Origin: UBA7672 sp040398465
GTDB taxonomy: Bacteria; Pseudomonadota; Alphaproteobacteria; Caulobacterales; Hyphomonadaceae
DNA: 64,000 bases
Direction: 5' to 3'
NCBI GenBank assembly: GCA_040398465.1
Contig: JBBAUA010000002.1
Span: forward strand, 62,001 to 126,000
Made by a program: the position numbers and the translations under genes
Notes under the pieces: model-generated
Told to the model about the DNA's origin: nothing
The model's input: the letters and a program-made list of their open reading frames with translations, nothing else
Databases searched by the model: none
Part shown: positions 8,782 through 17,459 of the stretch, piece by piece
Layout of the letters: each line of letters opens with the position of its first letter
Numbering within the stretch: position 1 is the stretch's first letter

Positions 8782-9077
8782 CGCTGGAGAGACAGCGGGC
8801 CGGGAAAAGCGCGCCGACCGCGATGCGGCTTTTCGCAGCGTCAATTGCCTTGGAAACGCCCCCACGCGGTTTGGCGATAATGCGGAACACACGCCCACCA
8901 AGACGGTTTTCCGCGCACTCTACAGTGAATTAACCCCTCGTTTACGGGGTGAATCGCTCGGCAAGCGACCAAGGCGAGGTCTCGTGTGGCTCTTTTGCGA
9001 CAGACGAATCCCATTGCAGGCTGATAGGTCTGTATCCGCGGGGGATCTCGCCCGTTTCCAATTGGTCAGGAAGAACG
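8782..9077. other. Intergenic region upstream of the outer-membrane protein
   Basis: This 296-bp gap holds no gene I can support. A small GC hairpin lies near 8932-8951 (ACCCCTCG ... CGGGGT) without a T-run, so it is at best a weak terminator for the peroxidase operon. The 3' half should contain the promoter and leader of the beta-barrel gene, but I found no convincing -35/-10 pair. Short open frames running into the next gene lack any coding character. Confidence 0.4.
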
Positions 9078-9809
9078 ATGAAAACGATAGCCGTAACCGC
9101 CACGGTTCTGGCGGGACTTTCCATGGTCTCGGGCGCTGCATTCGCCCAGACTGGCAGCGTCGGCGTCAACTATGCGCGCGCCGAATCCGATACTGGCGAC
9201 TTCGATTCCTACGGAATCGACGGCGAAGCCATCTTCGACACGGGCGCACCCTGGGCCGTAATCGTGGAAGGCGACTTCACCGAAACCGATGATACCAACG
9301 GCGTCGGCGCCCTTGAAGGTCACCTCATCAATCGCGGCGCGAACAGCGCCTGGGGCGTGTTCGTCGGCGCTGCCGACACCGAAGGCAGCACGGTTCTGTC
9401 GACGGGCTTCGAATACGCTCAGTTCTTCGAATCCTCGACCCTCGCCTTCAACCTGAACTTCGCGTCGGACAACGATGTCGATGTCGAAGGGTACGGCGCC
9501 AACGGCAAGTACAGCATCTTCTCCGGCGATAACCTGCGCTTCGACCTTGGCGTTGGAGTTGGCCGTGTCGACGCGCTGGGCAATGAGACCGACTTCGTCG
9601 CGATCGGCGCTGGCTTTGAATACCGCTTCGACGGCACGCCGTACTCGGTCGGCGCCGGCTACACCCGCATTGACAGCGACGCGAACGGCGGCGAAGCCGA
9701 CGTTCTCGGCGTGACGCTGCGCTGGAACTTCGGCGACACGACGCTCAAGGCGGCTGACCGCTCGGGCAAGGCCTTCACGGGTCTCGGCTCCGCGCTGGCG
9801 CCGTTCTAG
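9078..9809 (+). CDS. Outer-membrane beta-barrel protein
   Basis: A 243-residue secreted protein. A Sec signal peptide (MKTIAVTATVLAGLSMVSGA, cleaved after AFA about residue 24) is followed by a Gly/Asp/Asn-rich sequence with alternating aromatic and hydrophobic residues, as in small porin-like barrels (VGVGRVDALG, IGAGFEYRFDG, VGAGYTRIDSD). The penultimate part LGVTLRWNFG resembles a closing strand, but some 20 further residues follow. Its role is unknown; such proteins act as channels or structural proteins. The ATG at 9078 has only a weak AGGAAGAACG upstream. A strong terminator follows at 9858. Confidence 0.75.
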   Translation: MKTIAVTATVLAGLSMVSGAAFAQTGSVGVNYARAESDTGDFDSYGIDGEAIFDTGAPWAVIVEGDFTETDDTNGVGALEGHLINRGANSAWGVFVGAADTEGSTVLSTGFEYAQFFESSTLAFNLNFASDNDVDVEGYGANGKYSIFSGDNLRFDLGVGVGRVDALGNETDFVAIGAGFEYRFDGTPYSVGAGYTRIDSDANGGEADVLGVTLRWNFGDTTLKAADRSGKAFTGLGSALAPF

Positions 9810-9857
9810 GCATATTGATCCAACGGAGCCGCCCGAACGTTGTGGCGGCGAAGATTG

Positions 9858-9888
9858 CGGGGCGGTCCTTCGGGATCGCCCCGTTTTC
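9858..9888 (+). terminator. Intrinsic terminator after the beta-barrel gene
   Basis: An 11-bp GC-rich stem (9858-9868 pairing with 9873-9883, one G-T pair) closes on a TTCG tetraloop and is followed by TTTTC. It lies about 50 bases past the stop of the outer-membrane gene, the classic position and form of a Rho-independent terminator. Confidence 0.9.
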
Positions 9889-9901
9889 GATGTGGGTTTG
9901 A

Positions 9902-10114
9902 CTAGACGTCGGGGCTTTCGCGCGGGCCATCTTTGGCGTGAATCCAGCGCAGCAATGGCCGCAGGGGAAGCACCCAGGCGAGGCCGGCAATGGGGAAGTA
10001 CAGAAGCTTCCAGGCCCAATGCTCTGATGCGATGCGATCCCCGATCACCGCGGCGACGGCGATATAGGCCACCATCCAGGCGACGATCACCAGTGACCCG
10101 ACCAGCTTGCGCAT
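9902..10114 (-). CDS. DUF2842 domain membrane protein
   Basis: A 70-residue protein with two hydrophobic segments (about residues 5-25 and 36-55), basic at the N-terminus, matching the small DUF2842 family of alphaproteobacteria. I took the ATG at 10114 because AGGAGG lies six bases upstream; the longer frame to 10159 only adds an Arg-rich tail. It is divergent from heme A synthase with a 63-bp gap. An assembly role near cytochrome oxidase is a guess from position only. Confidence 0.75.
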   Translation of the reverse strand: MRKLVGSLVIVAWMVAYIAVAAVIGDRIASEHWAWKLLYFPIAGLAWVLPLRPLLRWIHAKDGPRESPDV

Positions 10115-10177
10115 GTGGCGCCTCCTGCGGCTTTCTCTCCGCTGGCCTTCCGTTGTCACAGGTAGGATAAGCGCGCA

Positions 10178-11263
10178 ATGAGCGAGGCTGTCGCGTTATC
10201 CGCAGGTGTGAGTCCTAGGGCACTGGCGAAGGGCGTCGGGCTGGTACGCGCCTGGCTGCTTCTGATTGCCGGCATGGTTTACCTGATGATCCTCGTTGGC
10301 GGGGCGACCCGGCTGACGGATTCAGGGCTGTCGATTACGGAATGGCAGCCGCTGCTGGGCGCGATCCCGCCGCTGTCGGACGCGGACTGGCAGGAAGCCT
10401 TTGCCAAGTATCAGACGATGACGGCGCAATTCCACGTCGTGAATCCGGACATGGGGCTTGAGGGTTTCAAGGCCATCTACTGGTGGGAGTGGGGACACCG
10501 GCAGCTGGGCCGCGTCATCGGCGTCGCGTTCGCCGTGCCGTTCCTATTCTTCTGGCTGACCGGACGTGTCTCGCGGAAGTTGATGCCGCACCTGGTCGTT
10601 CTTTTCGTTCTGGGCGGCCTGCAGGGGCTGATCGGATGGTGGATGGTGGCGTCGGGCGTAAACACCGAGCTGACCTCGGTCGCGCCCTACCGTCTGATGA
10701 CGCACTTCTCCTTGGCGCTACTGATCATCGCTTACTGCTTCTGGCTGTGGCTGGAGTTAGGGGCGGAGCGGCGCGAAACACCCGTCAACGCCAAGGGCTG
10801 GGCTGTTGCGATCCTTGCGGTGACAGTTCTGCAGATGGCGCTGGGGGCGCTGGTGGCCGGGCTGGATGCGGGACGGGGCTTTACCGATTGGCCGCTGATG
10901 GCCGGCGAGGTTGTGCCCGAGACGATGTGGGCGCTTGATCCAGTCTGGCGGAACCTGTTCGAGAATCCGGCGACGGCGCAGTTCTTCCATCGCCTGACGG
11001 CGTATGCGCTTCTTGGAATTGCGCTGTGGTGCGCCTGGCGTTTCCGGGCGCAGCACTGGTCGCTGTTTCCGTTGTTCGGCGGGTTGGCCGCGATGCAGGC
11101 GGTGCTGGGCATCGTGACGCTGATCAACGCTGCGCCCGTGGACCTTTCCCTCATGCATCAGGGGCTGGGCGTCGTCACGTTGATGGCGGCGACGCGGATG
11201 GTTTGGAGCGCGCGTAGTCCTCAGGCAAAGGCGGCCGCGAACAACTCCCTGGCCAAGGGATAG
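10178..11263 (+). CDS. ctaA: Heme A synthase (COX15/CtaA)
   Basis: A 361-residue integral membrane enzyme that oxidises the C8 methyl of heme O to give heme A for cytochrome c oxidase. About eight hydrophobic segments are visible, with the heme-ligand histidines in EWGHRQLGR, LMTHFSLAL, FFHRLTAY and LMHQGLGV. The motif GGATRLTDSGLSITEW near the first segment is diagnostic of the type-2 (proteobacterial/mitochondrial) enzyme. The last 43 bases overlap the 3' end of the convergent acyl-CoA synthetase gene, so the two 3' ends are antisense to each other. Confidence 0.95.
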   Translation: MSEAVALSAGVSPRALAKGVGLVRAWLLLIAGMVYLMILVGGATRLTDSGLSITEWQPLLGAIPPLSDADWQEAFAKYQTMTAQFHVVNPDMGLEGFKAIYWWEWGHRQLGRVIGVAFAVPFLFFWLTGRVSRKLMPHLVVLFVLGGLQGLIGWWMVASGVNTELTSVAPYRLMTHFSLALLIIAYCFWLWLELGAERRETPVNAKGWAVAILAVTVLQMALGALVAGLDAGRGFTDWPLMAGEVVPETMWALDPVWRNLFENPATAQFFHRLTAYALLGIALWCAWRFRAQHWSLFPLFGGLAAMQAVLGIVTLINAAPVDLSLMHQGLGVVTLMAATRMVWSARSPQAKAAANNSLAKG

Positions 11264-12819
11264 TCCGGCTTACCGTTTGGTGCGCGGGGGACGGTGGCAA
11301 CGATGTGCAGCTTGCGCGGCGCCTTGTAGTGGCTCAACCGGTTGCGGACGTGGCCGATCAAATCCTCACGCGATGTCTGCATGCCGGGCTCAAGTGATAC
11401 GACGGCCGCGACCGACTGTCCGAAGCGTTCGTCCGGCATGCCGAAGACAAGCGCATCGACCACGTCGGGATGGGACTTCAGGCTCTCCTCGACTTCCTCT
11501 GGATAGATCTTCTCGCCGCCGGAGTTGATGCAGTGGCTGCCGCGGCCGAGCAGCTTGATGCGTCCGTCCGCCTCGACCATGGCGTGATCGCCGGATAGCA
11601 GATGACGGACGCTGTTGATTTCGACATAGGTGCGGGCAGTCTTTTCGGGATCCTTGTAATAGCCGAGTGGAAGATTGCCCCATTTGGCGACGAGGCCGAC
11701 TTCATCCGAGCCGGGCGGGATTGGCGTGAAGTCGCCCGGCCGCACGACGATCGTGTTCGGCGCGTCGAAGCGAGCCTCATCCACCTTCATGTCACGCGTG
11801 GTGATCGATGCGCCCAGCCCGGTCGCTTCCGAGGCGCCGAAGCTGTCGTACAGGATGACGTCCGGCATGAACTCGAACAGGCCCTTCTTCGTCTCGGGGC
11901 TCCACATCATGCCGCTGGATGTGATGGTGCGCATGCCGCGGACATTGTAGCGGCCCGGTTCGGCGCGCAGCGCGTCGAGCAGGGGCTTGGCGAAGGCGTC
12001 GCCCACGATGGCCATTCCGCCGGTCTGGTGGTTTGTCATTGCGTCAAGCGCTGAGGGTGCATCGAAACGCGCCGACCGCGTGATGACGATGGGGGCGCCC
12101 TTGGAGAGCGCGCCGAAGCCGGTGAACATGCCCGTGCCATGCATCAAGGGCGGGGCGACGTAGACGGGCATGCGACCTTCGTTGCGGCAGATCTGAGCCT
12201 GCAGGGCTTCGAGCGTGGCTGGCGGTTCGAGCCCGAGTTGCGCTGCGCGGCCAGGGCTCAGGACATCCCACCAGACATTGCCCGGCCACATCACGCCTTT
12301 TGGCATGCCGGTGGTGCCGCCGGTGTAGAGCAGGAACATGTCATCGGGCGAACGGCGGATGTCGAGCCTGGAGCCATCGCCGGTGGCGAGGTCGTCGAGA
12401 AAATCGAATCCGTTGGTGCGCGCGCCAGCGCTGACCCACAGCTTGACGCCGGGCATTCGCGGCTTGAGGGCGCGGGCGTTGTCCGCGTAGTCGGCGTCAA
12501 AGACGACAATCTCAGCGTCGCTGTTGTCGATCAGGTAGGCGAGTTCGTCGGGGCCGTACCGATAGTTTACATTCACGGGCGCGAGACGGGCCTTCATCGC
12601 GGCGACGAAGACGAGCGGATAACTCGCGCTGTTGCGCATGTATTGCGCGACCTTCGCGCCGGGTTTCAAGCCGGCGGCGATGAAGGATCGGGCGAGTGCG
12701 TTGCTGGCGGCGGTAAACTGGCCCCAGGTATATCGGTCGCCGTCACAGAAAATGGCGGGGTCATCCGGCTGGACGGCGTCTGCGACTGCGTCAAACACAT
12801 CGCCGTAACCGAATGACAT
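11221..12819 (-). CDS. Acyl-CoA synthetase (AMP-forming, FadD-like)
   Basis: A 532-residue ANL-superfamily enzyme that activates a carboxylic acid to its CoA thioester through an acyl-adenylate. The P-loop YTGGTTGMPKGVMWP lies near residue 160, an adenylate motif YDSFGASEATG near 335, and the C-terminal hinge with GEKIYPEEVEE. The catalytic lysine region NGKPDYPLAREL is at the C-terminus. It belongs to the group annotated as fatty-acyl-CoA synthetases acting on steroid side chains or medium-chain acids, but the substrate cannot be read from the sequence. Its 3' end overlaps ctaA. Confidence 0.9.
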   Translation of the reverse strand: MSFGYGDVFDAVADAVQPDDPAIFCDGDRYTWGQFTAASNALARSFIAAGLKPGAKVAQYMRNSASYPLVFVAAMKARLAPVNVNYRYGPDELAYLIDNSDAEIVVFDADYADNARALKPRMPGVKLWVSAGARTNGFDFLDDLATGDGSRLDIRRSPDDMFLLYTGGTTGMPKGVMWPGNVWWDVLSPGRAAQLGLEPPATLEALQAQICRNEGRMPVYVAPPLMHGTGMFTGFGALSKGAPIVITRSARFDAPSALDAMTNHQTGGMAIVGDAFAKPLLDALRAEPGRYNVRGMRTITSSGMMWSPETKKGLFEFMPDVILYDSFGASEATGLGASITTRDMKVDEARFDAPNTIVVRPGDFTPIPPGSDEVGLVAKWGNLPLGYYKDPEKTARTYVEINSVRHLLSGDHAMVEADGRIKLLGRGSHCINSGGEKIYPEEVEESLKSHPDVVDALVFGMPDERFGQSVAAVVSLEPGMQTSREDLIGHVRNRLSHYKAPRKLHIVATVPRAPNGKPDYPLARELFAAAFA

Positions 12820-12872
12820 CGCGACTTCTCCGTGTGTGCGGCGCCGAGCGTCACTGCGCCAGCCGGTGAACC

Positions 12873-14531
12873 CTAATTGTACTCCGCAGTCTGGTAGCGG
12901 AACTCGAGGCTCTCATTTGCAGGTACCGTGACGCGGAAGATTGGCCGGCCGTTCTTCCGCTCTGGATCGCGATCGGCGCGGACGAGCTCCTCGTTGTCCG
13001 CAAGGTAGACACTCACCTCAGCCTGGATGGGGAAGGGGTGGGCGTTGGTGATCTCGACAAGGTCGATCATGTTGAAACGTGCGCCGGTGCGGATGGTCTG
13101 GCCTTTGACGCCGGGCGGCGGCGCATCGGGGCGCTGGCGGCTCTCGGTGGTCTGGCGGATCTGGACGGCAGCGCCGCCGGACAGGAGGAACTCGGTCTCC
13201 TCGTTCACTGCGAGATCGCGCAGGTTGGTTTCGCCGGCGAGCAGGCGACGTGACGCCGTCCCGCTGCCAGCCGTCTCGAACACGGAGACACGACCGGAGG
13301 GCAGCGGAATGCCAAGATTGCTGGCCGTGTCGTTCTGCGTGCGGAGGATGACCTCCATTGGCTGGAACTCAATCGTGTTGTTTGGGTAGAGGTCGGAGTC
13401 GTAAACGCGCGAAATCGGGACTGCGAGACTGTCGAGCAGGCGGACCTGCTTGGCTTGTCGGCTCGCGACCGTAGACCGGTCGGGCACGCGGTAGAGCTTG
13501 AGGTCGCCGAGATCTTCCTGTTCTGCGCGCCGTGCGCCGGTCACGACAACGTCATCCATCTTCGATTCCGCCATCGCCATAGCTGCCGGCGGCGCTGGCA
13601 TCGCCATGTAATCCCGACTGGAATAGCGACCGGGTTCGAAGCCGAGCGGATAGGCGCGTTCGATGTAGAGTGGATCCGGCGAGTCGCTGGTCGATCCACG
13701 GGGCCAGCAGCGGGCGAGGATGGGGCGGCCGAAGTCGATCGGTTCGATCTCGCCGCTGTCGCGGTTGAGGCGCCCGGCGACGATCTGGACGCGGGCGTTG
13801 GGAAAGCCCGTGCCGTTGCCGTTGGCAAGCGTGATCCAGCCTCCGACATCGAGTTTGCGGCCATCGGGCGACAGGCTGACGACGTAGTCGGCCGCCCAGT
13901 CGAACCCGCGCGCGAGATAAGACAGCTGCACCGTCGCTTCGATGCGCTGGTTTACGCGTGTGAGAACAGAAAGGGTTGGCTGGGCCGACAGGCCGGTGCG
14001 GGTCGACTCGAAGGTGACGGTCTCTGCCAGGCCGGAACAGCGTAAGGCCTCGACGCCATCAGGTGTTTCGAACACGACGCCGCCTTCGGCGCCGGAGCGG
14101 ATCACGCCTTCGCGGCGTGTCGTGATCCCGTTGGGCGCAGTGCGGCTCAGCAGTACGCGGCCCTGCTGGGCCTCAGCTGCATCGACCAGAGCAGCGGGGC
14201 TGAGCAGGGCGGCGTCGCGGTTCTTTTCGATGACGCCAGAGGGAAGGCCGGTGACGATGGCGGATGCCGGCTCGATGCCATCGGCCACCCCTTCGAAGCG
14301 CAGGCGGTGCTGACCGGGCGTGAGCACGACGCGACGGGTTTCCGTGATGAGGGCGAAGCCGTTGAGGTTGTCGAGGTCGAAGCCGCCTTCGCTACGGAAC
14401 GGGTCGCGGTAGACTGTGACGGAGACGTCAACAGGCGCCGAAGCAGTGAGGTCCTGCGCATGCGCGGCGATTGGCGCCGACAGCACGGCAAACGCCGCAA
14501 GCAAGATCCGCCTGGGATGCGCGATGCGCAT
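12873..14531 (-). CDS. DUF4139 domain secreted protein (second of pair)
   Basis: A 552-residue secreted protein. A Sec signal peptide ends near AHAQ (about residue 26), and the rest shows the repeated beta-strand pattern of DUF4139 proteins (LDVGGWITLANGNGTGF, YLARGFDWAADYV, then EFRYQTAEYN at the C-terminus). The family has no established enzyme activity; envelope or surface roles are suspected. The ATG at 14531 has GAGG eight bases upstream and gives the best signal peptide; a TTG at 14546 that overlaps the upstream stop is an alternative. A distant homologue of the gene before it, probably from an old tandem duplication. Confidence 0.8.
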   Translation of the reverse strand: MRIAHPRRILLAAFAVLSAPIAAHAQDLTASAPVDVSVTVYRDPFRSEGGFDLDNLNGFALITETRRVVLTPGQHRLRFEGVADGIEPASAIVTGLPSGVIEKNRDAALLSPAALVDAAEAQQGRVLLSRTAPNGITTRREGVIRSGAEGGVVFETPDGVEALRCSGLAETVTFESTRTGLSAQPTLSVLTRVNQRIEATVQLSYLARGFDWAADYVVSLSPDGRKLDVGGWITLANGNGTGFPNARVQIVAGRLNRDSGEIEPIDFGRPILARCWPRGSTSDSPDPLYIERAYPLGFEPGRYSSRDYMAMPAPPAAMAMAESKMDDVVVTGARRAEQEDLGDLKLYRVPDRSTVASRQAKQVRLLDSLAVPISRVYDSDLYPNNTIEFQPMEVILRTQNDTASNLGIPLPSGRVSVFETAGSGTASRRLLAGETNLRDLAVNEETEFLLSGGAAVQIRQTTESRQRPDAPPPGVKGQTIRTGARFNMIDLVEITNAHPFPIQAEVSVYLADNEELVRADRDPERKNGRPIFRVTVPANESLEFRYQTAEYN

Positions 14532-14542
14532 GGGCGTGCGCC

Positions 14543-15934
14543 TCAATAGCTGGAGTCGAAGACGACAGTCAGCTCAGCTGTGCCGTTGGCCGGCACGTTG
14601 ACCTGCCATTCGGCCATGTCCGCGTTGGGCCGCGTCGAACGCATCGTTTCGCTCTGGATGCGGGTGTCGCCCCATAACCCATCCTGCTGCAGCGCAACCG
14701 TGACGGCGCGCGGGCTGGCGTTGGAGAGGGTGTAATTCATCGTCGTCCGCCAGCGGCGTGACGAAAGTCGTTCGCGTTTCTCGACGACGGGTTTCACCTT
14801 TACGTCGAACGCGTCGCCGGTGGAGACGGAGAGGGTTGAGCCCATCGGCGTGTGGTCGATCGTGCTCTCGCCAATGAATTGCGGGTCGCCCTGCTTGTCG
14901 CGCATGTAGAAGCGTAGAACGCCTGCAGGGAGTTGGTCGCCAAGGCCGTCGGCCGAGCCGGTTGCGAAGCGGTAGACTGTCCTGGCGCTCTGCGGTTCTT
15001 CCTGAGTGCCCATCCAGTAGTTGCGAAATTCATAGCCATGCTTGGCCGGCACGCCGTGCACGTCAAGGAAACTGACCTGCTTGGTCTGCATGTTGGCGAT
15101 CGTGGTGCGCTCGGCGAGCGGATAGAGGTAGAAGTCACCAAGACGCTCGCGGTCACCTGTTTCCGTGCCGGCTGTGACAAGCTGCGGGCGCTGTGGCCGT
15201 CCGTACCGCTGGTCATTGTAGCCACCGCCTGCGCGGAGCGGGGAGCCTGCGACGAGCGTGGTGTCGGCATTGTCGTACGTGGTGCCGCTGGAGTTGGTGA
15301 GCGTTACCCAGCCCTGCACGTCGATCTTGGAGCTGGCGTCGTCAAAGAGCGCGACATAGTCGGCGCGCCAGCCGAGGCCGGATGTGAGATAGCTGAGCGT
15401 TGCCGGGCGCGTGCCCCGGCGATCGCCGTCAACGGTCACTGACAGGGTGGGCTTTGAGCGCAAATTTTCGGGCACCTTGTCGAAAATCACGCGGACGGGC
15501 AGGCCATCATCGCGCAACACCTCGATGCGCTCGCCGATCTTCAACACAACGCCATTGTTGGTGGCGAGAACTTCGGCCTGTTCGCGGATTTCCTGGCCAG
15601 TGGCGGGATTGACGCGGACGATGGTGACGACGCTGCCGACGGCTTTTTCCATCAGCTTTGCGGGAGTCAGCAGATCGAAGTCGAAGTTCTGCTCGACGAT
15701 GGTCACGCCGTTGGCGGAGAGTGAGACCGTCTCGGGCCGGATCTGGGCGGAGACGCCCGCGAATTCGATGCGCTGGCGGCCGCCTGTCACCTCGACCGGG
15801 CGCTTGTCCTGCACGAGGGCGAGATCATCCGCGTAGATCGTGATTGCGAGCGCCCTGTCCTGAGCGAAGGCGGGCAGGGCGGATTGCAGCGCAACGACCG
15901 TGCATGAGGCGGCCAGAATGGTGCGGATGCTCAT
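14543..15934 (-). CDS. DUF4139 domain secreted protein (first of pair)
   Basis: A 463-residue secreted protein with a Sec signal peptide (cleavage near AFAQ, residue 25) and the DUF4139 pattern: an N-terminal strand region (ITIYADDLALVQD), a central YLTSGLGWRADYVALF followed by VQGWVTLTNSSGTTYDN, and a C-terminal VPANGTAELTVVFDSSY. That last segment mirrors the end of its downstream partner. Its stop overlaps a possible start of the partner, so the pair is coupled. Translation may be controlled: the Shine-Dalgarno GGGGAG sits inside a perfect 10-bp hairpin (15941-15968). Confidence 0.82.
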   Translation of the reverse strand: MSIRTILAASCTVVALQSALPAFAQDRALAITIYADDLALVQDKRPVEVTGGRQRIEFAGVSAQIRPETVSLSANGVTIVEQNFDFDLLTPAKLMEKAVGSVVTIVRVNPATGQEIREQAEVLATNNGVVLKIGERIEVLRDDGLPVRVIFDKVPENLRSKPTLSVTVDGDRRGTRPATLSYLTSGLGWRADYVALFDDASSKIDVQGWVTLTNSSGTTYDNADTTLVAGSPLRAGGGYNDQRYGRPQRPQLVTAGTETGDRERLGDFYLYPLAERTTIANMQTKQVSFLDVHGVPAKHGYEFRNYWMGTQEEPQSARTVYRFATGSADGLGDQLPAGVLRFYMRDKQGDPQFIGESTIDHTPMGSTLSVSTGDAFDVKVKPVVEKRERLSSRRWRTTMNYTLSNASPRAVTVALQQDGLWGDTRIQSETMRSTRPNADMAEWQVNVPANGTAELTVVFDSSY

Positions 15935-15940
15935 GGCGTT

Positions 15941-15968
15941 GTCTCCCCGACATTTCTATCGGGGAGAC
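15941..15968 (-). promoter_or_regulatory. Hairpin that encloses the Shine-Dalgarno of the DUF4139 operon
   Basis: A perfect 10-bp inverted repeat (arms 15941-15950 and 15959-15968) with an 8-base loop. On the minus-strand message the 3' arm contains GGGGAG, eight bases before the ATG at 15934, so the ribosome site is fully paired in the folded RNA. No T-run follows, so it is not a normal terminator for tyrS upstream. It could be an RNA switch, a protein-binding hairpin, or a dimeric-repressor operator at the DNA level. Confidence 0.7.
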
Positions 15969-16061
15969 TAGACCGGTTTCGTGAGGCAACGAAAGGCGGA
16001 AAGACGCCAACGTGGTGTCGGAAACCTCGCTGAATGCCGGCGAGATCGCTTCGCAGCTGCG

Positions 16062-17327
16062 TCAGAGGGCTTTCAGGCGCGCATGTCGCTTCTTGCCGAC
16101 GGAGAGGCGCGCCGTACCGTCTGCGTCGAGCGCGGCCTCCTTTATGGCGTATTTGTCGTCCGTTACCGGATCGCCGTTCAGCTTCACGGCATTGCCTGCG
16201 ATCTGGCGTTTGGCGTCCCCCTTCGAGTCGACAAGGCCGGCAGCGATCAGCGCATCGGTGATCGGATAGCCGGCGGCCAGCTTGCTGCGCTCGACCTCGA
16301 ACGTGGGCATGCCTTCGGCGTTGCCTCCGCCCTTGAAGACGGCTTCGGCGGCGGCGGCGGCCTTCGCGGCTTCCTCCTCGCCGTGCAGCATAGCGGTCGC
16401 GACATCTGCAAGGCGCTTCTTGGCGTCGTTGATCTGTGCGCCCTGCGCCTTGGCGTACTCGCTGATTTCCGACTCGGGAAGATCCGTGAACAGCCGCATG
16501 AAGCGCGCGACGTCCGCATCTTCCGTGTTGCGCCAGAATTGCCAGTAGTCATACGGGCTGCGCATGTCGGCGTTCAGCCAGACTGCGCCTTCGGCCGTTT
16601 TGCCCATCTTGCCGCCGCTTGCGGTGGTGATCAGCGGCGTGGTGACGCCGAAGACCTGCTTGTCGATGATGCGCCGTGTGAGGTCGATGCCGTTGACGAT
16701 GTTGCCCCACTGGTCCGATCCGCCCATCTGGATGCGGCAGTCTAAACGGCGGGCCAGCTCCATGAAATCGTAGGCCTGCAGCAGCATGTAGTTGAACTCA
16801 AGGAAGGTGTATGGCTCCTCGTTGTCGAGGCGGCGGCGCACGGTTTCCTGTGCGATCATCTTGTTGATCGTGAAGTGCTTGCCGTAGTCGCGGAGGAATT
16901 CGATCCACTTGATCTGGTCGAGCCAGTCGGCGTTGTCGACCATGATGGCGTCGGTGGGGCCATTGCCAAACTTCAGGAACGGTTCGAAGTTCTTCCTGAT
17001 GCCGTCCATGTTGGAGGCGATCTCTTCGGTCGTCAGGATCGGACGCGACTTCTCCTTGTCGGTGGGATCTCCGATCTTGGTCGTCCCTCCGCCCATCAGA
17101 ACGACAGGTTTGCCGCCGGCCTGCTGGAGGCGACGCAGGTTCATGATCTGGACAAGGCTGCCGACATGAAGCGACTTCGCCGTGGCGTCGAAGCCGATAT
17201 AGCCGCAGGGCACGCCCGAGGCAGCGTAAGCATCGAGACCCTTCTCGTCGGTGATCTGGTAGACATGGCCGCGCCCGATCATTTCCTGAAGGAAGGCGGA
17301 CGATTGGGCTGATGCGTCGAGGGTCAC
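16062..17327 (-). CDS. tyrS: Tyrosyl-tRNA synthetase
   Basis: A 421-residue class I aminoacyl-tRNA synthetase that charges tRNA-Tyr. The HIGH-equivalent lies in LHVGSL (about residue 54), the tyrosine pocket in NYMLLQAYDF, QMGGSDQWGNI about residue 200, and the KMSKS-equivalent KMGKT near 240. A C-terminal S4-like domain (KRQIAGNAVKLNGDPV) binds tRNA. The start is GTG at 17327 with AGGAG seven bases upstream (17335-17339). The 5' leader of about 135 bases carries a tyrosine-rich leader peptide and alternative hairpins, pointing to attenuation control by charged tRNA-Tyr. Confidence 0.96.
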   Translation of the reverse strand: MTLDASAQSSAFLQEMIGRGHVYQITDEKGLDAYAASGVPCGYIGFDATAKSLHVGSLVQIMNLRRLQQAGGKPVVLMGGGTTKIGDPTDKEKSRPILTTEEIASNMDGIRKNFEPFLKFGNGPTDAIMVDNADWLDQIKWIEFLRDYGKHFTINKMIAQETVRRRLDNEEPYTFLEFNYMLLQAYDFMELARRLDCRIQMGGSDQWGNIVNGIDLTRRIIDKQVFGVTTPLITTASGGKMGKTAEGAVWLNADMRSPYDYWQFWRNTEDADVARFMRLFTDLPESEISEYAKAQGAQINDAKKRLADVATAMLHGEEEAAKAAAAAEAVFKGGGNAEGMPTFEVERSKLAAGYPITDALIAAGLVDSKGDAKRQIAGNAVKLNGDPVTDDKYAIKEAALDADGTARLSVGKKRHARLKAL

Positions 17328-17332
17328 GAGAA

Positions 17333-17362
17333 GGCTCCTAAGGGTCTGTCAGACCGGAGGCC
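17333..17362 (-). promoter_or_regulatory. Helix that can cover the tyrS Shine-Dalgarno
   Basis: On the tyrS message, GGCCUCC (17356-17362) can pair with GGAGCC (17333-17338) with one bulged C, which would bury the AGGAG of the tyrS ribosome site. The enclosed bases form a smaller GGUC/GACC hairpin inside the palindrome GGTCTG-T-CAGACC (17343-17355). It lies directly after the alternative hairpins of the leader, so it may be the output stage of that switch. Confidence 0.5.
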
Positions 17363-17368
17363 ATCTCA

Positions 17369-17459
17369 GTATGCCGCCGGTATGGGCGGCATGCATGTTC
17401 GCACCGCCCGCTTAATTCAGCGTGCGGTAGTAATACGCGGAGAGGGTGGTGCGGTGCGA
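17369..17459 (-). promoter_or_regulatory. Alternative hairpins of the tyrS leader (attenuator-like)
   Basis: Counting from the leader ATG as base 1, four segments compete. CCGCACGC (36-43) or UCGCACCGC (4-12) can pair with segment 2, GCGGGCGG/GCGGUGCGA (52-64). Segment 2 can instead pair with segment 3 through GGGCGG (54-59) and CCGCCC (74-79). Segment 3 AUGCCGCC (71-78) can pair with segment 4 GGCGGCAU (85-92). The 1:2, 2:3 and 3:4 pairings are mutually exclusive, as in classical amino-acid attenuators. No U-run follows 3:4, so the read-out may be Rho-dependent or translational. Confidence 0.65.

Noticed and set aside
17369..17394. Hairpin as terminator of the upstream thioesterase gene
   Set aside because: It lies some 270 bases past that stop, downstream of a promoter, and has no T-run on the relevant strand.
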